A program made the translations under genes and the position numbers. Positions 18,009 through 27,930 of a DNA stretch of 64,000 nt are shown piece after piece (the stretch's first letter is position 1; each line of letters opens with the position of its first letter). The notes below the pieces were generated by a model. It had not been told where the DNA came from. It made no database searches and was given only the letters and a program-made list of their open reading frames with translations. Origin of the DNA: Marinomonas atlantica (GTDB lineage Bacteria > Pseudomonadota > Gammaproteobacteria > Pseudomonadales > Marinomonadaceae); contig NZ_LTAW01000010.1 in assembly GCF_001639725.1 (NCBI RefSeq), forward strand, positions 1-64,000. Reading direction: 5' to 3'.

Positions 18009-19022
18009 TCAATCATCCTCAACCAAATAAGACAAAAGATTCTCCAGTACGGGTAAGGAATCTTCTGTGAACAACAACATCAAATCACAACTAATTTGGT
18101 AATTATCCACTTCATATACGATCTCAACAGCCAGTGTTCGTTTCCATTGAGCGCGTTTCACATTAATAAGATCAGCGACTTTGATATGCTGACCTAAGAC
18201 CACCGGATGACTGTAACTGAAATCAATATTTAGCTGGTCGCCCAGAGCCTTTATAAAAGGCCCTATTAATACAGATGAAATATCCATCTGCAGTTCAACT
18301 TCTAAATTATGATCAATATCTTCCGTTACATTTAACAATTTGGCCATTTCAGGGAAGCTTGAGTCAGAAAAAATCAGCAGTGCTTCCATTGCAATACCAG
18401 ACCCGACAAACCCTTGAGTCACAGCGGAGCAACGACCAGTATTCATTGCACCATAGGTCAAGGCCATTTGTAGCTCACTGACCTCCAAAATATTAACTTT
18501 GGGAACAGGTAGCTTCACAAACACATTGAGCATATCCGCCAATACACTCGCAGCTCTACCCATCGCGACATTTGACACTTCTTGCAAGCATTGACTCAGA
18601 CTGAAATCATCTGCTGCACTGCTCTCAAGCACTAAACCTTGTGAGTTCGAACCATCACCAAATAAGTTGTGGTCTTCAAGTGCTTTTTCCAATATGTCTT
18701 GATCGACAGGCTTTTTCAGAAAATCCAAAGCGCCCAGTGCTTTTACACGTTCCAAGGCTTTCGTCTGGATATCACCCGAAACGACTAGCACCTGAGGTGC
18801 GTTGGCGACCGACTGCAATGCTTCTAGCGTTTGGTAACCATCCATCACAGGCATATTCAAATCTAGAAACAGAACATCAACTTCGTTGGACTGAATATGC
18901 TCCAGTGCTTCTTGACCGTTTGTCGCGAATTCTACCTGAGCATCCCATTCCTTGGGCAAAACTCGAGCTAACTGCTTACGCGCAATTCCAGAGTCATCAC
19001 ATATGAGAACTTTTTTGCTCAT
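18009..19022 (-). CDS. response regulator with CheC/CheX-like output domain
   Basis: 337 residues. Residues 1-120 are a receiver domain with DD at 9-10, phosphoacceptor Asp54 (LFLDLNMPVMDG) and the conserved Lys in LKKPVD (about 105). After a linker, residues about 140-335 look like a CheC/CheX-type domain (two similar halves, GFVGSGIAMEALLIFS and ELQMDISSVLIGPFIKALG). Such domains dephosphorylate CheY-P in chemotaxis or act as targets of phosphorylation. The link to the following diguanylate cyclase suggests phosphorylation-controlled c-di-GMP signalling; the kinase could be the hybrid kinase at 23841-26996 (inference). Confidence 0.8.
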   Translation of the reverse strand: MSKKVLICDDSGIARKQLARVLPKEWDAQVEFATNGQEALEHIQSNEVDVLFLDLNMPVMDGYQTLEALQSVANAPQVLVVSGDIQTKALERVKALGALDFLKKPVDQDILEKALEDHNLFGDGSNSQGLVLESSAADDFSLSQCLQEVSNVAMGRAASVLADMLNVFVKLPVPKVNILEVSELQMALTYGAMNTGRCSAVTQGFVGSGIAMEALLIFSDSSFPEMAKLLNVTEDIDHNLEVELQMDISSVLIGPFIKALGDQLNIDFSYSHPVVLGQHIKVADLINVKRAQWKRTLAVEIVYEVDNYQISCDLMLLFTEDSLPVLENLLSYLVEDD

Positions 19023-19138
19023 TAGAGTTACAACCGCCTATGAATTAAGAGCAATTAACCGCTCAATATTTCTACAAATTTCATTAAGTGTATCGTTTTC
19101 AATACACGATTTATAGTCACTCTTTCAACACATTGTCA

Positions 19139-20314
19139 TTAGGCAAACGATAATAGAGCTTCGACAACCTGCTGCTCATCATAACGGTCTGGCTTGTTGC
19201 AAATCAGGTCTGCTCTTATAACCGTTACGCCCCAATGCTGCAGTCGTGCTTCATCTACCTCACCGTAATCGTATTTGCTGTCTAACAATACCCAATTAAG
19301 TACCGGCGTCTGACGATTTAGCTCGGGGGCCTTCAGCATCAAACAGAGCAAATATTCGATACGAGCCATGAGCGGCCAACCTTTTTGTTCGGGGTCTTCC
19401 CCTAAGTTTGGCAAATACAGTTTAGGGTTTGAGTTTGCTATGATCGCCTCGGAAACGCCGGATACCAGTAAATTCGCGACAACACTGGTAAAAAAGCTAC
19501 CCGGTGGGTAACAAATGATGTCGGCTTGTTCGATGTTCTGTCGACGGTCTTCAGGGACTTGCGCTGAAATTGGATGGTTTTCTATCAATCCATGGTTAAG
19601 CCAGATTTCTTTAATTGGAGACGACAGCGGTCGACATTCTTTTCCGGTTATTAAATGTTGGCCTAAGATACATTCACCAGAGGCTAAGCGAACCCCTAAA
19701 TGATGTGTTTCATCTACAATCGTCGTAACCTCACCAAGTGTTTTAACCAACCGAGAGAATAGAAAGATAATGGGATCAAGCAACTGCTGATTACCTAAAT
19801 ACCCTCCCGAAATAATTAAATTCCCAACACTGGCTCCCCGAAGATCAAAATCCTCTGGCAAGTTTGCTTGTAGTCGAGCTAATTGCGCTTTGATCAACGA
19901 TTTCATTGGTGCCAAAATTGGCTGCATCAAAAGATGTGAACCATCCGTTAATTGGCTAAACTCTTGCCACAACTGCTCATCAGACATATCGTGTGCCAAT
20001 CGGTAGCTGAACAAATCAAACACATCGGGCTGCCCTAAAACAGTTTCGTCAGCCAGGGCCATAATGCGGCTGCGTAAATCCCCTACCGCAGGCATATCAA
20101 ATGCTTGACGTAACTTTGCCGAACTACCGCCAGAGTCAAACGGGGTTACCATGTGGATCGAATGATGTGTATAGCGTTTGAGCTGGCGTGAGATTTTATT
20201 TAGCGCAGAGCCACCACTAAAAAACAATATAGATGGTGCAAGCTCTGGGAGGCTTTGATATCGATGAACTCTGACAGAGTCCGGTACCACAAGTCGACGT
20301 GAGACGTTGAACAT
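19139..20314 (-). CDS. CofD/YvcK-family protein
   Basis: 391 residues with the nucleotide-binding core of the CofD-YvcK superfamily: ILFFSGGSALNKI about residues 30-41, and FDSGGSSAKLRQAF about 59-72. IICYPPGSFFTSVVANLL lies near residue 270 and resembles the CofD/YvcK segment GPGSLYTS. CofD transfers lactyl or PEP groups in coenzyme F420 synthesis. YvcK proteins affect cell shape and gluconeogenic growth. I see no F420 genes nearby. A CofD-related branch has been described in the so-called GAK system, but none of its other parts are in this window. It lies between two c-di-GMP genes; its function is unknown. Confidence 0.75.
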   Translation of the reverse strand: MFNVSRRLVVPDSVRVHRYQSLPELAPSILFFSGGSALNKISRQLKRYTHHSIHMVTPFDSGGSSAKLRQAFDMPAVGDLRSRIMALADETVLGQPDVFDLFSYRLAHDMSDEQLWQEFSQLTDGSHLLMQPILAPMKSLIKAQLARLQANLPEDFDLRGASVGNLIISGGYLGNQQLLDPIIFLFSRLVKTLGEVTTIVDETHHLGVRLASGECILGQHLITGKECRPLSSPIKEIWLNHGLIENHPISAQVPEDRRQNIEQADIICYPPGSFFTSVVANLLVSGVSEAIIANSNPKLYLPNLGEDPEQKGWPLMARIEYLLCLMLKAPELNRQTPVLNWVLLDSKYDYGEVDEARLQHWGVTVIRADLICNKPDRYDEQQVVEALLSFA

Positions 20315-20333
20315 AAAATTATCTACTACTGAG

Positions 20334-22304
20334 TCAATGGAGGTTCTTCTGTGAGCCTACTTGATGGAGATCGCGCCACACCATCATGCAGTTTCGACCA
20401 CTACCTTTTGCTTTATAAAGACTTTTATCTGCCTGATCAAATACCTTTAGAACAGGGTCTTCAGCACCCTTCTGGACGCTAATACCGCAGCTCACAGTCA
20501 AATATTTATGAGGTGATGTTGGGTGAGGAATATGCTGGTTATAGACATCCTCAACGATGGACTGCGCAATATTCACTGCACTACGCTCAAGGCAATCTGG
20601 AATGAAGACTAAAAACTCTTCTCCACCATAGCGAATCGCAAGACCTGACGCTGGAGTATTGCGTTTAATGACAGATGCAACCATTTTAAGAATGTTATCT
20701 CCCTGTAAGTGGCCTAGCTGGTCGTTGTATTGTTTAAAGTAATCAACATCAAATAACAAAACGGCATAGCCACACTCCCCCTCCCCTGATTGGAAAGAAG
20801 CCACTTGTGTATCAAACAGCTTACGATTCAATAACCCTGTGAGAGGATCTTTTTTCGCTTCACTTTCAACCACCATCAGAGTTCGTTTGAACTCTTGCTC
20901 TGCTTTGACTTGTTCGGTGACATCCATCAGGCATACTAGATCGGCTTGTTGGTTATCCCAAAAAACTGCATTGCTGGCAATTTCGTACCAATGCTGATTT
21001 TGCTCATCAAAATACGCCTGTTTATCTGTCTCTTGAATTTCATGCCTCGACAATCGAACACACAATTGCACAGCTTCTGGGAAGTCATCGATACAGGACA
21101 GCTCTTGCCCTGCAAATAACTGATTTAAAGACTCACTGCTGTATAGTAACCACTCGTTTTGAAACACGGCAACTTTCATATGAGAATGTTTAATAATCGT
21201 CTGCAATTGATGGCTTGTGGTTTCAATTTGTCTCTGCTGAGCGGTAATCGTATCGACATAATTCTGTAGCTGCTTTACTAATACACCTAGCTCATTGCGC
21301 TCATCGAACAGCGCCACATCATCATCGGTAATAGACTTTTGCTGACCCACTAGGTGCTTTAATGCTTGCAAACGTCTGAATAACTCTCGATTGAGATATA
21401 TTATTAACGAAAAAGCGACTAACAGTTGAACAACAAACATCACCGTAAGGACATCAATAAAACGCTCAGAACTTGTAGAAATATCATTTGCTTGAAGTGT
21501 TACAGTGTCTTCAGTCTCAATATAAACACGATGCCCAAAGTCCACCACGTTACCTAAAAGTATTCGGTTCTGAGTGCTCAGACCCAGCACCTCTGTTCGA
21601 TAAACTTCTTTTTGAGAAAGCAGCTCGAACACGCCTTTAGGTGCACTGATCAATGGGTTTATCGCTTGAAATGACAATTCATCTCGTTGCGCTAACGATG
21701 CCAATGTTTTGCGGATGTTAATCAGCGTTCTATTCTGCTCGTAAAGGTGCTTGTTTATCGCCAATTGATTTAGATCTTGCCAAAGACCGTCCAGCAACAC
21801 CTTCGTAGATGCCTGTTCTACTAATTTATAATGCTCTATAGTTTGTCTTAAAGCTTCCGTGGTGCGTGCAAACAGTGCGTCTTCCACTTGATCTAACATT
21901 GCTTTAGAGCGAGACATATTCATAACACTTGGCTCAACTTTTGCGACAATCTCCGTCAGTCTTTGAACTTGCTCATTCCCAGTACTAAGCGCTTTTAAAC
22001 TAAGCTGTAGCTCTTCTATCTGCTGGCGTACCTGAGACATTAATATTCTACTGTACGCTGGTGAATTACTATTAGAGATCTCATTAGAGAGTGTTGCTAA
22101 ACGTGTGATGCTCAGCTGAATACTATTCAACCTTTTTAGTGCAGGCAGCTCTTGTTCAGATTGCTTCGAAACAGCACTATTTAATTGGGAAAAGTAATAC
22201 AGCGAAAAAGCGCCCGATATCAACATCAGCAGCACCATAATAAAAACCGTCGCTGCAATTCGAGCACGCAAACTTCTGCGGATACTCAACGACTCATCGG
22301 ACAT
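20334..22304 (-). CDS. membrane-bound diguanylate cyclase
   Basis: 656 residues. One transmembrane helix lies near 15-37, then a long periplasmic helical sensor (about 38-280), a second helix about 282-302, a HAMP-like and coiled-coil linker, a PAS-like domain (about 375-480) and a C-terminal GGDEF domain. The GGDEF signature is intact (RYGGEEF, about 556-562), with LTGLLNRKLFD and FDVDYFKQYND. It is expected to be active in c-di-GMP synthesis. It begins 3 bp after the UshA-like gene and is followed 19 bp later by the CofD-like gene, so these are co-transcribed. The periplasmic UshA-like protein is a possible partner of its sensor (inference). Confidence 0.9.
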   Translation of the reverse strand: MSDESLSIRRSLRARIAATVFIMVLLMLISGAFSLYYFSQLNSAVSKQSEQELPALKRLNSIQLSITRLATLSNEISNSNSPAYSRILMSQVRQQIEELQLSLKALSTGNEQVQRLTEIVAKVEPSVMNMSRSKAMLDQVEDALFARTTEALRQTIEHYKLVEQASTKVLLDGLWQDLNQLAINKHLYEQNRTLINIRKTLASLAQRDELSFQAINPLISAPKGVFELLSQKEVYRTEVLGLSTQNRILLGNVVDFGHRVYIETEDTVTLQANDISTSSERFIDVLTVMFVVQLLVAFSLIIYLNRELFRRLQALKHLVGQQKSITDDDVALFDERNELGVLVKQLQNYVDTITAQQRQIETTSHQLQTIIKHSHMKVAVFQNEWLLYSSESLNQLFAGQELSCIDDFPEAVQLCVRLSRHEIQETDKQAYFDEQNQHWYEIASNAVFWDNQQADLVCLMDVTEQVKAEQEFKRTLMVVESEAKKDPLTGLLNRKLFDTQVASFQSGEGECGYAVLLFDVDYFKQYNDQLGHLQGDNILKMVASVIKRNTPASGLAIRYGGEEFLVFIPDCLERSAVNIAQSIVEDVYNQHIPHPTSPHKYLTVSCGISVQKGAEDPVLKVFDQADKSLYKAKGSGRNCMMVWRDLHQVGSQKNLH

Positions 22305-22307
22305 ATC

Positions 22308-23774
22308 TTAATTACCTGTATTACCCAAAGGGGTACGATTAATAATACGACCTTCAATGGCTGGGGAAATAGTGTCAAATTGCTCCAAATAATCAGAAAC
22401 AATATTCCAAGTAAGTCGCTGACTACTTAAATTATCTGAAACAACTTTCACGTTGGAAAAATCATAACCATCGCCACCTTCTAACATATAATCTGAAATG
22501 GCTAGGGTATAACGACCTTTATTAAGCGGCTGTCCTTGTGCATTTGTTACATTTAAGATGCGTAGACCCACAGGTTTACTCCCATCGTATTCATAATGCA
22601 GCCCAGATACTTGAAGAAACCGGCCGTCTAAGTCTTCTACACGCGACACACTGTGCTCTAAAACTTGCTTGATTTTATCAACGTTCACCTCGACAACGTA
22701 AACATTCCCTCCAAATGGTAACTCACGCTGTACATCTCGACGAGTTAAAACATAACCTGCCTCATAATCACGATAACCACGAATTCCACCTCCGACTGTC
22801 GCAGCAAAATCCGCTCGAGTATAGTGACGTATCGCATCCAAAACGATGTTACCCCAACGAGACTCTTCACTTCGTAGAGTACTGCGGTGAGAATCCATTG
22901 GCGCAGCAAGGGTGACAAGCTCTTGATTTAAAACAACATCTAATTGACTGGTATAGCGTTTGATCACAGTTTGAAGTTGATCATCCGGTGGCTCATTAGC
23001 AATATGAGCAACATGCCCTGTCATCGTAGTAGACTGAATATCAATCACCGCTAACTCGTCATCAATACCACCAGAGAACATGACTAATGGATGCTCAGAG
23101 TGCACTTTATCAGGGCCATCCTGAGTCACCATTATAATATCTAGACTGCCTAAACGATTCAAAGGGACAGATTTAAGGTAGGAATTTTCAGTAATCAACA
23201 TAACTTTATCAGCACCTTGCTGACGTGCTTGCTCGACCCAACGCAGCAACTGCTCAGAGGTTTCATCAACAACAGCCTGATTAAACAGAAAAGTCGTGTT
23301 TACTTCACTCGATACTGTCATCAGTACGGCAATAGTCATATCACCTAGTGGCAACAACGCATAAGGACGCACACCTTCCACATGACTTAAAGTGCGGCGA
23401 TCCAGTAAATTCGACAATACCATTGGAAACAGAGCTTGCGTACTCAGAAGAGATATTTGATCAAAACCGTCGTTAAATTCTCGTCGATTGATACCCAGAG
23501 CGTCTACAGACATAGCATTCATAATGGATATCATATGAGCACCTTTGTCATAAACCGATAATGGATTAGGGTAAAGGCTGTCACCACCATGAATAAACAA
23601 AACTGGCTCGTCGCCTTGCTTCATTCTTTTAACGTAGTTTGAGATCTTGGCCAGAGAATAACCATTTTCATCTGGATATAATTCTGGGGCATTTGATGTG
23701 AAAATAATCTTCGCTGCCTCTACGTTCGCGCTCATTAAAGAAATCGCAAGCAGCGCTGTAATCATCCTTTTCAT
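22308..23774 (-). CDS. periplasmic UshA/5'-nucleotidase-like protein with degenerate catalytic domain
   Basis: 488 residues with signal peptide MKRMITALLAISLMSANVEA. The overall fold is that of 5'-nucleotidases: a metallophosphatase N-domain (about 21-270) and a 5'-nucleotidase C-domain (about 290-480) with GGGIRGYRDYEAG and LPFGGNVYVVEV. The N-domain lacks expected metal ligands. The first motif (normally NDxHG) reads TSNAPEL (26-32), and GNHEFD reads INRREFNDG (95-103). GGDS (63-66) and Asn in VLSNLLD remain. It is therefore likely a non-catalytic binding or sensing protein. The frame opens at 23840, but ATG 23774 starts the signal peptide. It sits between a hybrid kinase and a diguanylate cyclase. 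Confidence 0.8.
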   Translation of the reverse strand: MKRMITALLAISLMSANVEAAKIIFTSNAPELYPDENGYSLAKISNYVKRMKQGDEPVLFIHGGDSLYPNPLSVYDKGAHMISIMNAMSVDALGINRREFNDGFDQISLLSTQALFPMVLSNLLDRRTLSHVEGVRPYALLPLGDMTIAVLMTVSSEVNTTFLFNQAVVDETSEQLLRWVEQARQQGADKVMLITENSYLKSVPLNRLGSLDIIMVTQDGPDKVHSEHPLVMFSGGIDDELAVIDIQSTTMTGHVAHIANEPPDDQLQTVIKRYTSQLDVVLNQELVTLAAPMDSHRSTLRSEESRWGNIVLDAIRHYTRADFAATVGGGIRGYRDYEAGYVLTRRDVQRELPFGGNVYVVEVNVDKIKQVLEHSVSRVEDLDGRFLQVSGLHYEYDGSKPVGLRILNVTNAQGQPLNKGRYTLAISDYMLEGGDGYDFSNVKVVSDNLSSQRLTWNIVSDYLEQFDTISPAIEGRIINRTPLGNTGN

Positions 23775-23840
23775 ACTGGTAGTCTCATCACTTTTTAAAC
23801 TCCAGTTTATACTCAACTTATTGAGTAAACATGACAGCAA

Positions 23841-26800
23841 CTAAATACATTGATGTTTTTTCCCCATCCATGTATTGATTACCTCATTTAGCCGATCTTT
23901 TGACACAGGTTTAGCAACATGATCGTCCATCCCAGCTTCAAAACACAGCTGATCGTCTCCTTTCATTGCATTCGCACTAAGTGCAATCACTGGCACATCT
24001 TTCGCTGTTGCCGATTCGGGCTCAAAACAACGGATCGCGCGAGAGGCTTCATAACCGTCCATGACTGGCATTTGGCAATCCATGAAAATTAAATCATAGG
24101 CTGTTTTTGCCATCATATCTAACGCTACTTGACCATTCTCAGCCACATCTACTGTTAAACCAAACAGGCTCAGCATACCTTTAGCAACAATTTGGTTTGT
24201 CAGGTTATCTTCTACTAATAAGACTTTTGCCTGTAAGTTCGCGGATGCTATCTGCTCATTTGGATCATCAGCCGATGTTTCAAGTGTACGATTTTGAATG
24301 CTCTCCAATGCCGAAAATAATGCTTTACGGTGGACCGGTTTATACACAGATGCTGCGCCACAACGCTCAACTTCGGTACTTTGACTTCCCTGACTCACGA
24401 GCACAATCACTTGATTTTGAAACATCGCCAAGACTTGACGAATCTCATCGTTTAAACAGGACTCATCAACCATCAGCACATCGGTTTCATTAACAAGGTT
24501 TGGGAGCGGTAGCTCATCCAAAAACTCATTGGGTAATTGCCATTCCCTTAACATGGCTTGAGCGTAAGGTTTATCTTCTTCAAGCCCGATTACATAGACC
24601 TTCGAAACATTTGACAACGTTTCCAAAGAGAACGCATTCACGAGACTTTTCTTAACTGGCAAGCTCAACTCAAACCAGAATGTTGCGCCTTGTCCTAATT
24701 GGCTTTCCACGCCAATCTTACCCTCCATGGCCTCGATCAATTCTTTACTGATCGCCAATCCTAAACCCGTACCACCATAACGTCTTGTCGTAGAAGCATC
24801 TGCTTGCTTGAAACGCTGGAACAAACGTTTTTGTAGGCTATCGGAGATACCGATACCACTGTCGACAACTTGTAGTTTAAATGTTGCTTGACCCCCTATT
24901 TGACTCCCTTGGTGAGCAATTAGCCGGACCACTCCACCTTTGCCAGTAAATTTGATCGCATTACCAATCAAATTAAGAAGTACCTGACGTATTCGTAAGC
25001 GATCTCCGAAAACCACTGCTTCAGGCAATAACGTTTGCGGAGCAACTAAAACTAATCCTTTCTCCTGCGCCTTGATACGCATCAAACTTGAGATATCCTC
25101 TAGTAGATCCTGCAAGTCAAAATGCTCAGGTTCAAGCTCTAATTCACCAGCCTCTATTTTAGATAAATCTAAAATATCATTCACCAAATCCAGTAATGAA
25201 TCACCACTTTGGTGCGCCAACTCCACCAGCTTTTGCTGCTCAATATTCATGGCTTGGCTCTTCATTAAAGTAAGGCTACCCAGCATACCGTTTAGTGGCG
25301 TACGAATTTCATGACTCATATTCGCTAAGAAGCGACTCTTAGCTTGATTCGCTTCCTGAGCCTCTTGTGATGCAAGCTTAAGTTTCTCTCCTGACTCACG
25401 TAACGCCAAATTTGCTTTTGACAACTCTTTTGTTCGTAAGGCTACTTGTCTCTCAATCTGCGCAGCATGACTAAACACCAAACTTAGTACCCAACCTAGT
25501 AACCCAGCCACGAATAAGCCACCCACCAGCACAAAATGCGTCCCCCAAGGCTGCTCAATAAACTTTGATTGACTTACGTGAACCAACTCCCAGCGATGCG
25601 CACCAACAGGAATCATTGAGCGATGGTAAAACGGAAATGCTTGCTCTGAAACGCCTTTTAATAATGCTTCACTACTCAACGTTGCATTCTTACTAGAGGC
25701 TAAGATGTAAGGTGTTTGATTGGCTTGATGATCAACTAAATATACTTCAATACTATCTATTGGATTTCGGTCAAGGATACGCGACGATAAATCGCTAATT
25801 TCAAATAGGCCCGTTGCCATCGCATAAAGTTTTTGATTCTTGTAAGCAGGCAAAAACATAAGCACAGCTTTAGTATTTTGAATCAACGTAATAGCAGATG
25901 TCGGCATGGCAGCATTCAGTCGAATTGCATTTTTAATGGCCGTACGTCTGGTTTTTTCAGAATACACATCAAATCCAATCGCTTTTTTATTAGGCTCTAG
26001 TGGATAAACGACACCAACCGAAACATATCGATCGCGCTGCCCAACAGGCTCCATATTCCCTTCCATATTTTTTTGTTTCAAGGCAAATGGGAAGCCATAC
26101 AAAGCACTCATAGTAGCTTCGTAAGAGGATATATCTCTTGCTTCTAATACATGATTCATAGACAGCGCCTTGATTGCTCGATCTTGGCTCATTACGATCT
26201 CACTATACTCCTTAAACTCTTCAGGTGAGATAAGATCACTTCCTCGAATATAGCCGGCTAAACCGTAAAGAATATCGACCGAGTTCTTCACTCGTTCACT
26301 GAGCAAGGTTGAACTCAAATCTGCATTAGAATCAAAAGCTTGATGTTGTTTTTCTAACTCAAAGTAGGCCGTAGATAGCGACAAAATTATTGTCGTTATC
26401 GCAACAATACACAACGCCATAATGATACGAATAGGATGGTCGTAATATACGGAAAAATGCTTGCGAAACAGCACCGCTAACCATGGCACTAAAACGATCA
26501 CACCAACGGAGTCACCTAACCACCAACTTAGCCAATTCATCGTCGCTTGTTCTGCTGGCAGTAAGCCAAAAGAGTAGAGGATGAAGGTCCCCGTACTGGC
26601 ACTGACTAAACACCCAATAGGGCCCGCCAACACAATAAAACTCAGTACATGTCGGATATTATAAAAGTGAAGTTTTTTGCCAATAAAATACCGAATTAAT
26701 GCATAGCTAAACGCTGTTTGAGCAGAACTCCCCAACGCAATGAGTATAGGAACTAAAAAAGAAATTTGGCCCGTGTTGCTATAACCAATAGATATGTTTA

Positions 26801-26996
26801 CTAAAGCTGAGCCTAAAAATACGCCAAGGACAGGGCGGTAACCAAATAATAAACATGCCGCAATAGCCACACCCGATGCAGGCCAAATAACCGTTGCATA
26901 CCCCGGAGGAATGGCAAATGCTTGTCCAAGCCAACCCGCTACAAAATAACAAATTGCAGCAATAATAATTATTCTCAAACTTTGACTTATGAGCAT
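23841..26996 (-). CDS. hybrid sensor histidine kinase (MASE1-CHASE-HisKA-HATPase-REC)
   Basis: 1051 residues. The N-terminal 175 or so form a MASE1 membrane domain ([21 protein letters not shown]; multiple helices). A periplasmic CHASE domain follows (about 215-480), with another helix near 490-510. The phosphoacceptor His is about residue 560 ([14 protein letters not shown]). The ATPase domain has [19 protein letters not shown] and [10 protein letters not shown] receiver-like stretch without a clear phospho-Asp comes next (about 775-890), then an intact receiver with Asp near 971 ([13 protein letters not shown]). CHASE domains bind small molecules such as cytokinin-like ligands; the ligand here is unknown. 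It heads the signalling block, 66 bp before the UshA-like gene. Confidence 0.9.
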   Translation of the reverse strand: MLISQSLRIIIIAAICYFVAGWLGQAFAIPPGYATVIWPASGVAIAACLLFGYRPVLGVFLGSALVNISIGYSNTGQISFLVPILIALGSSAQTAFSYALIRYFIGKKLHFYNIRHVLSFIVLAGPIGCLVSASTGTFILYSFGLLPAEQATMNWLSWWLGDSVGVIVLVPWLAVLFRKHFSVYYDHPIRIIMALCIVAITTIILSLSTAYFELEKQHQAFDSNADLSSTLLSERVKNSVDILYGLAGYIRGSDLISPEEFKEYSEIVMSQDRAIKALSMNHVLEARDISSYEATMSALYGFPFALKQKNMEGNMEPVGQRDRYVSVGVVYPLEPNKKAIGFDVYSEKTRRTAIKNAIRLNAAMPTSAITLIQNTKAVLMFLPAYKNQKLYAMATGLFEISDLSSRILDRNPIDSIEVYLVDHQANQTPYILASSKNATLSSEALLKGVSEQAFPFYHRSMIPVGAHRWELVHVSQSKFIEQPWGTHFVLVGGLFVAGLLGWVLSLVFSHAAQIERQVALRTKELSKANLALRESGEKLKLASQEAQEANQAKSRFLANMSHEIRTPLNGMLGSLTLMKSQAMNIEQQKLVELAHQSGDSLLDLVNDILDLSKIEAGELELEPEHFDLQDLLEDISSLMRIKAQEKGLVLVAPQTLLPEAVVFGDRLRIRQVLLNLIGNAIKFTGKGGVVRLIAHQGSQIGGQATFKLQVVDSGIGISDSLQKRLFQRFKQADASTTRRYGGTGLGLAISKELIEAMEGKIGVESQLGQGATFWFELSLPVKKSLVNAFSLETLSNVSKVYVIGLEEDKPYAQAMLREWQLPNEFLDELPLPNLVNETDVLMVDESCLNDEIRQVLAMFQNQVIVLVSQGSQSTEVERCGAASVYKPVHRKALFSALESIQNRTLETSADDPNEQIASANLQAKVLLVEDNLTNQIVAKGMLSLFGLTVDVAENGQVALDMMAKTAYDLIFMDCQMPVMDGYEASRAIRCFEPESATAKDVPVIALSANAMKGDDQLCFEAGMDDHVAKPVSKDRLNEVINTWMGKKHQCI

Positions 26997-27216
26997 AAAT
27001 ACCCTTTTCTAACCTTGGTACCCGCATTGGCAGAAGGGCTACTTAAAAGCAATCTTCTACAGCATTATCTATTCTTTCGAATATAGCAAAGCTGAGCTTT
27101 GAAACATAAGAAAAGATGAAAGAATGTGTAAGTGCGCTTCTTAGGGATTAAAAGATAGTTAACCGGCAATCACACATGCTGAATTTGAAGGTTGGTTTTT
27201 TGAAGGGGCTAGAAAC

Positions 27217-27243
27217 TAAAAAACCCCGCTATAAGCGAGGCTT
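27217..27243 (-). terminator. terminator after tRNA-Phe
   Basis: The stem CCTCGC/GCGGGG (one G-T pair) with a 5-nt loop is followed by six T on the minus strand, directly after the tRNA 3' end. Confidence 0.7.
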
Positions 27244-27247
27244 TAAA

Positions 27248-27323
27248 TGGTGCCCAGAGGCGGAATCGAACCACCGACACGAGGATTTTCAATCCTCTGC
27301 TCTACCGACTGAGCTATCTGGGC
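27248..27323 (-). tRNA. tRNA-Phe (anticodon GAA)
   Basis: A 76-nt cloverleaf with the CCA end encoded. The acceptor stem is GCCCAGA/TCTGGGC, the D-arm AGCTCAGTCGGTAGAGC, the anticodon stem GAGGA/TCCTC around loop TTGAAAA (GAA), and the T-loop GGTTCGATTCC. It closely resembles E. coli tRNA-Phe. It is a single gene with its own promoter and terminator. Confidence 0.97.
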
Positions 27324-27334
27324 AAGTGCGGCGT

Positions 27335-27362
27335 ATTATAAATAACTGGTTATAGTCGTCAA
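27335..27362 (-). promoter_or_regulatory. tRNA-Phe promoter
   Basis: On the minus strand TTGACG (27357-27362) and a perfect TATAAT (27335-27340) are 16 bp apart. A GC-rich discriminator (ACGCCGC) follows, typical of stringently controlled stable-RNA promoters. Runs of T and A lie upstream. Confidence 0.85.
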
Positions 27363-27441
27363 CACTTTTTTAAATTTTTTATTGGTAAGTTAGTAAATTA
27401 GCGCGCTCTGGTATGATAAACACATCTTGAGGAGACCTTAG

Positions 27442-27918
27442 ATGCTAAATATTGTTTTATACCAACCAGAGATTCCACCTAATACGGGCAATGTCATCCG
27501 ACTTTGCGCCAACACGGGTTACAAGCTGCATCTTATCGAGCCGCTTGGTTTTGATTTAGATGAGAAAAAAGTGCGTCGTGCTGGGCTTGATTATCACGAA
27601 TTGGCAAATGTTAAACGCTACGCCGACTGGGAAACCTTTCTAGAGCAGAACGCAGGGCAATTGGGCACTGTTTATGCCTTAACCACAAAAGGCAGCCACA
27701 CCCATTCTGAAGCACAGTTTAAAGCCAATGATGTTCTTGTATTTGGTCCAGAAACAAGGGGCCTGCCAAACGATTTTATTGAAGCACTGCCCTATAGCCA
27801 GCGTTTACGCTTGCCGATGCAAACTGGCTCACGTAGTTTAAACCTTTCTAACACCGTCGCTGTGATGGTCTATGAATCATGGCGACAACTAGATTACGAA
27901 TTACCCAGCTCGGAATAA
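27442..27918 (+). CDS. trmL: tRNA (cytidine/uridine-2'-O)-methyltransferase TrmL
   Basis: 158-residue SPOUT-family enzyme that methylates the ribose of wobble base 34 in tRNA-Leu isoacceptors. It has the family N-terminus [20 protein letters not shown], the central FGPETRGLP (SAM-binding knot) and the C-terminal [16 protein letters not shown]. The start has GGAGA at 6 nt. The potassium-channel gene follows 12 bp later on the same strand. Confidence 0.95.
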   Translation: MLNIVLYQPEIPPNTGNVIRLCANTGYKLHLIEPLGFDLDEKKVRRAGLDYHELANVKRYADWETFLEQNAGQLGTVYALTTKGSHTHSEAQFKANDVLVFGPETRGLPNDFIEALPYSQRLRLPMQTGSRSLNLSNTVAVMVYESWRQLDYELPSSE

Positions 27919-27930
27919 AGAGAACGAACT

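Noticed and set aside
19139..20314. Complete GAK system or F420 pathway around the CofD-like gene
   Set aside because: No other component of either is visible in the window.
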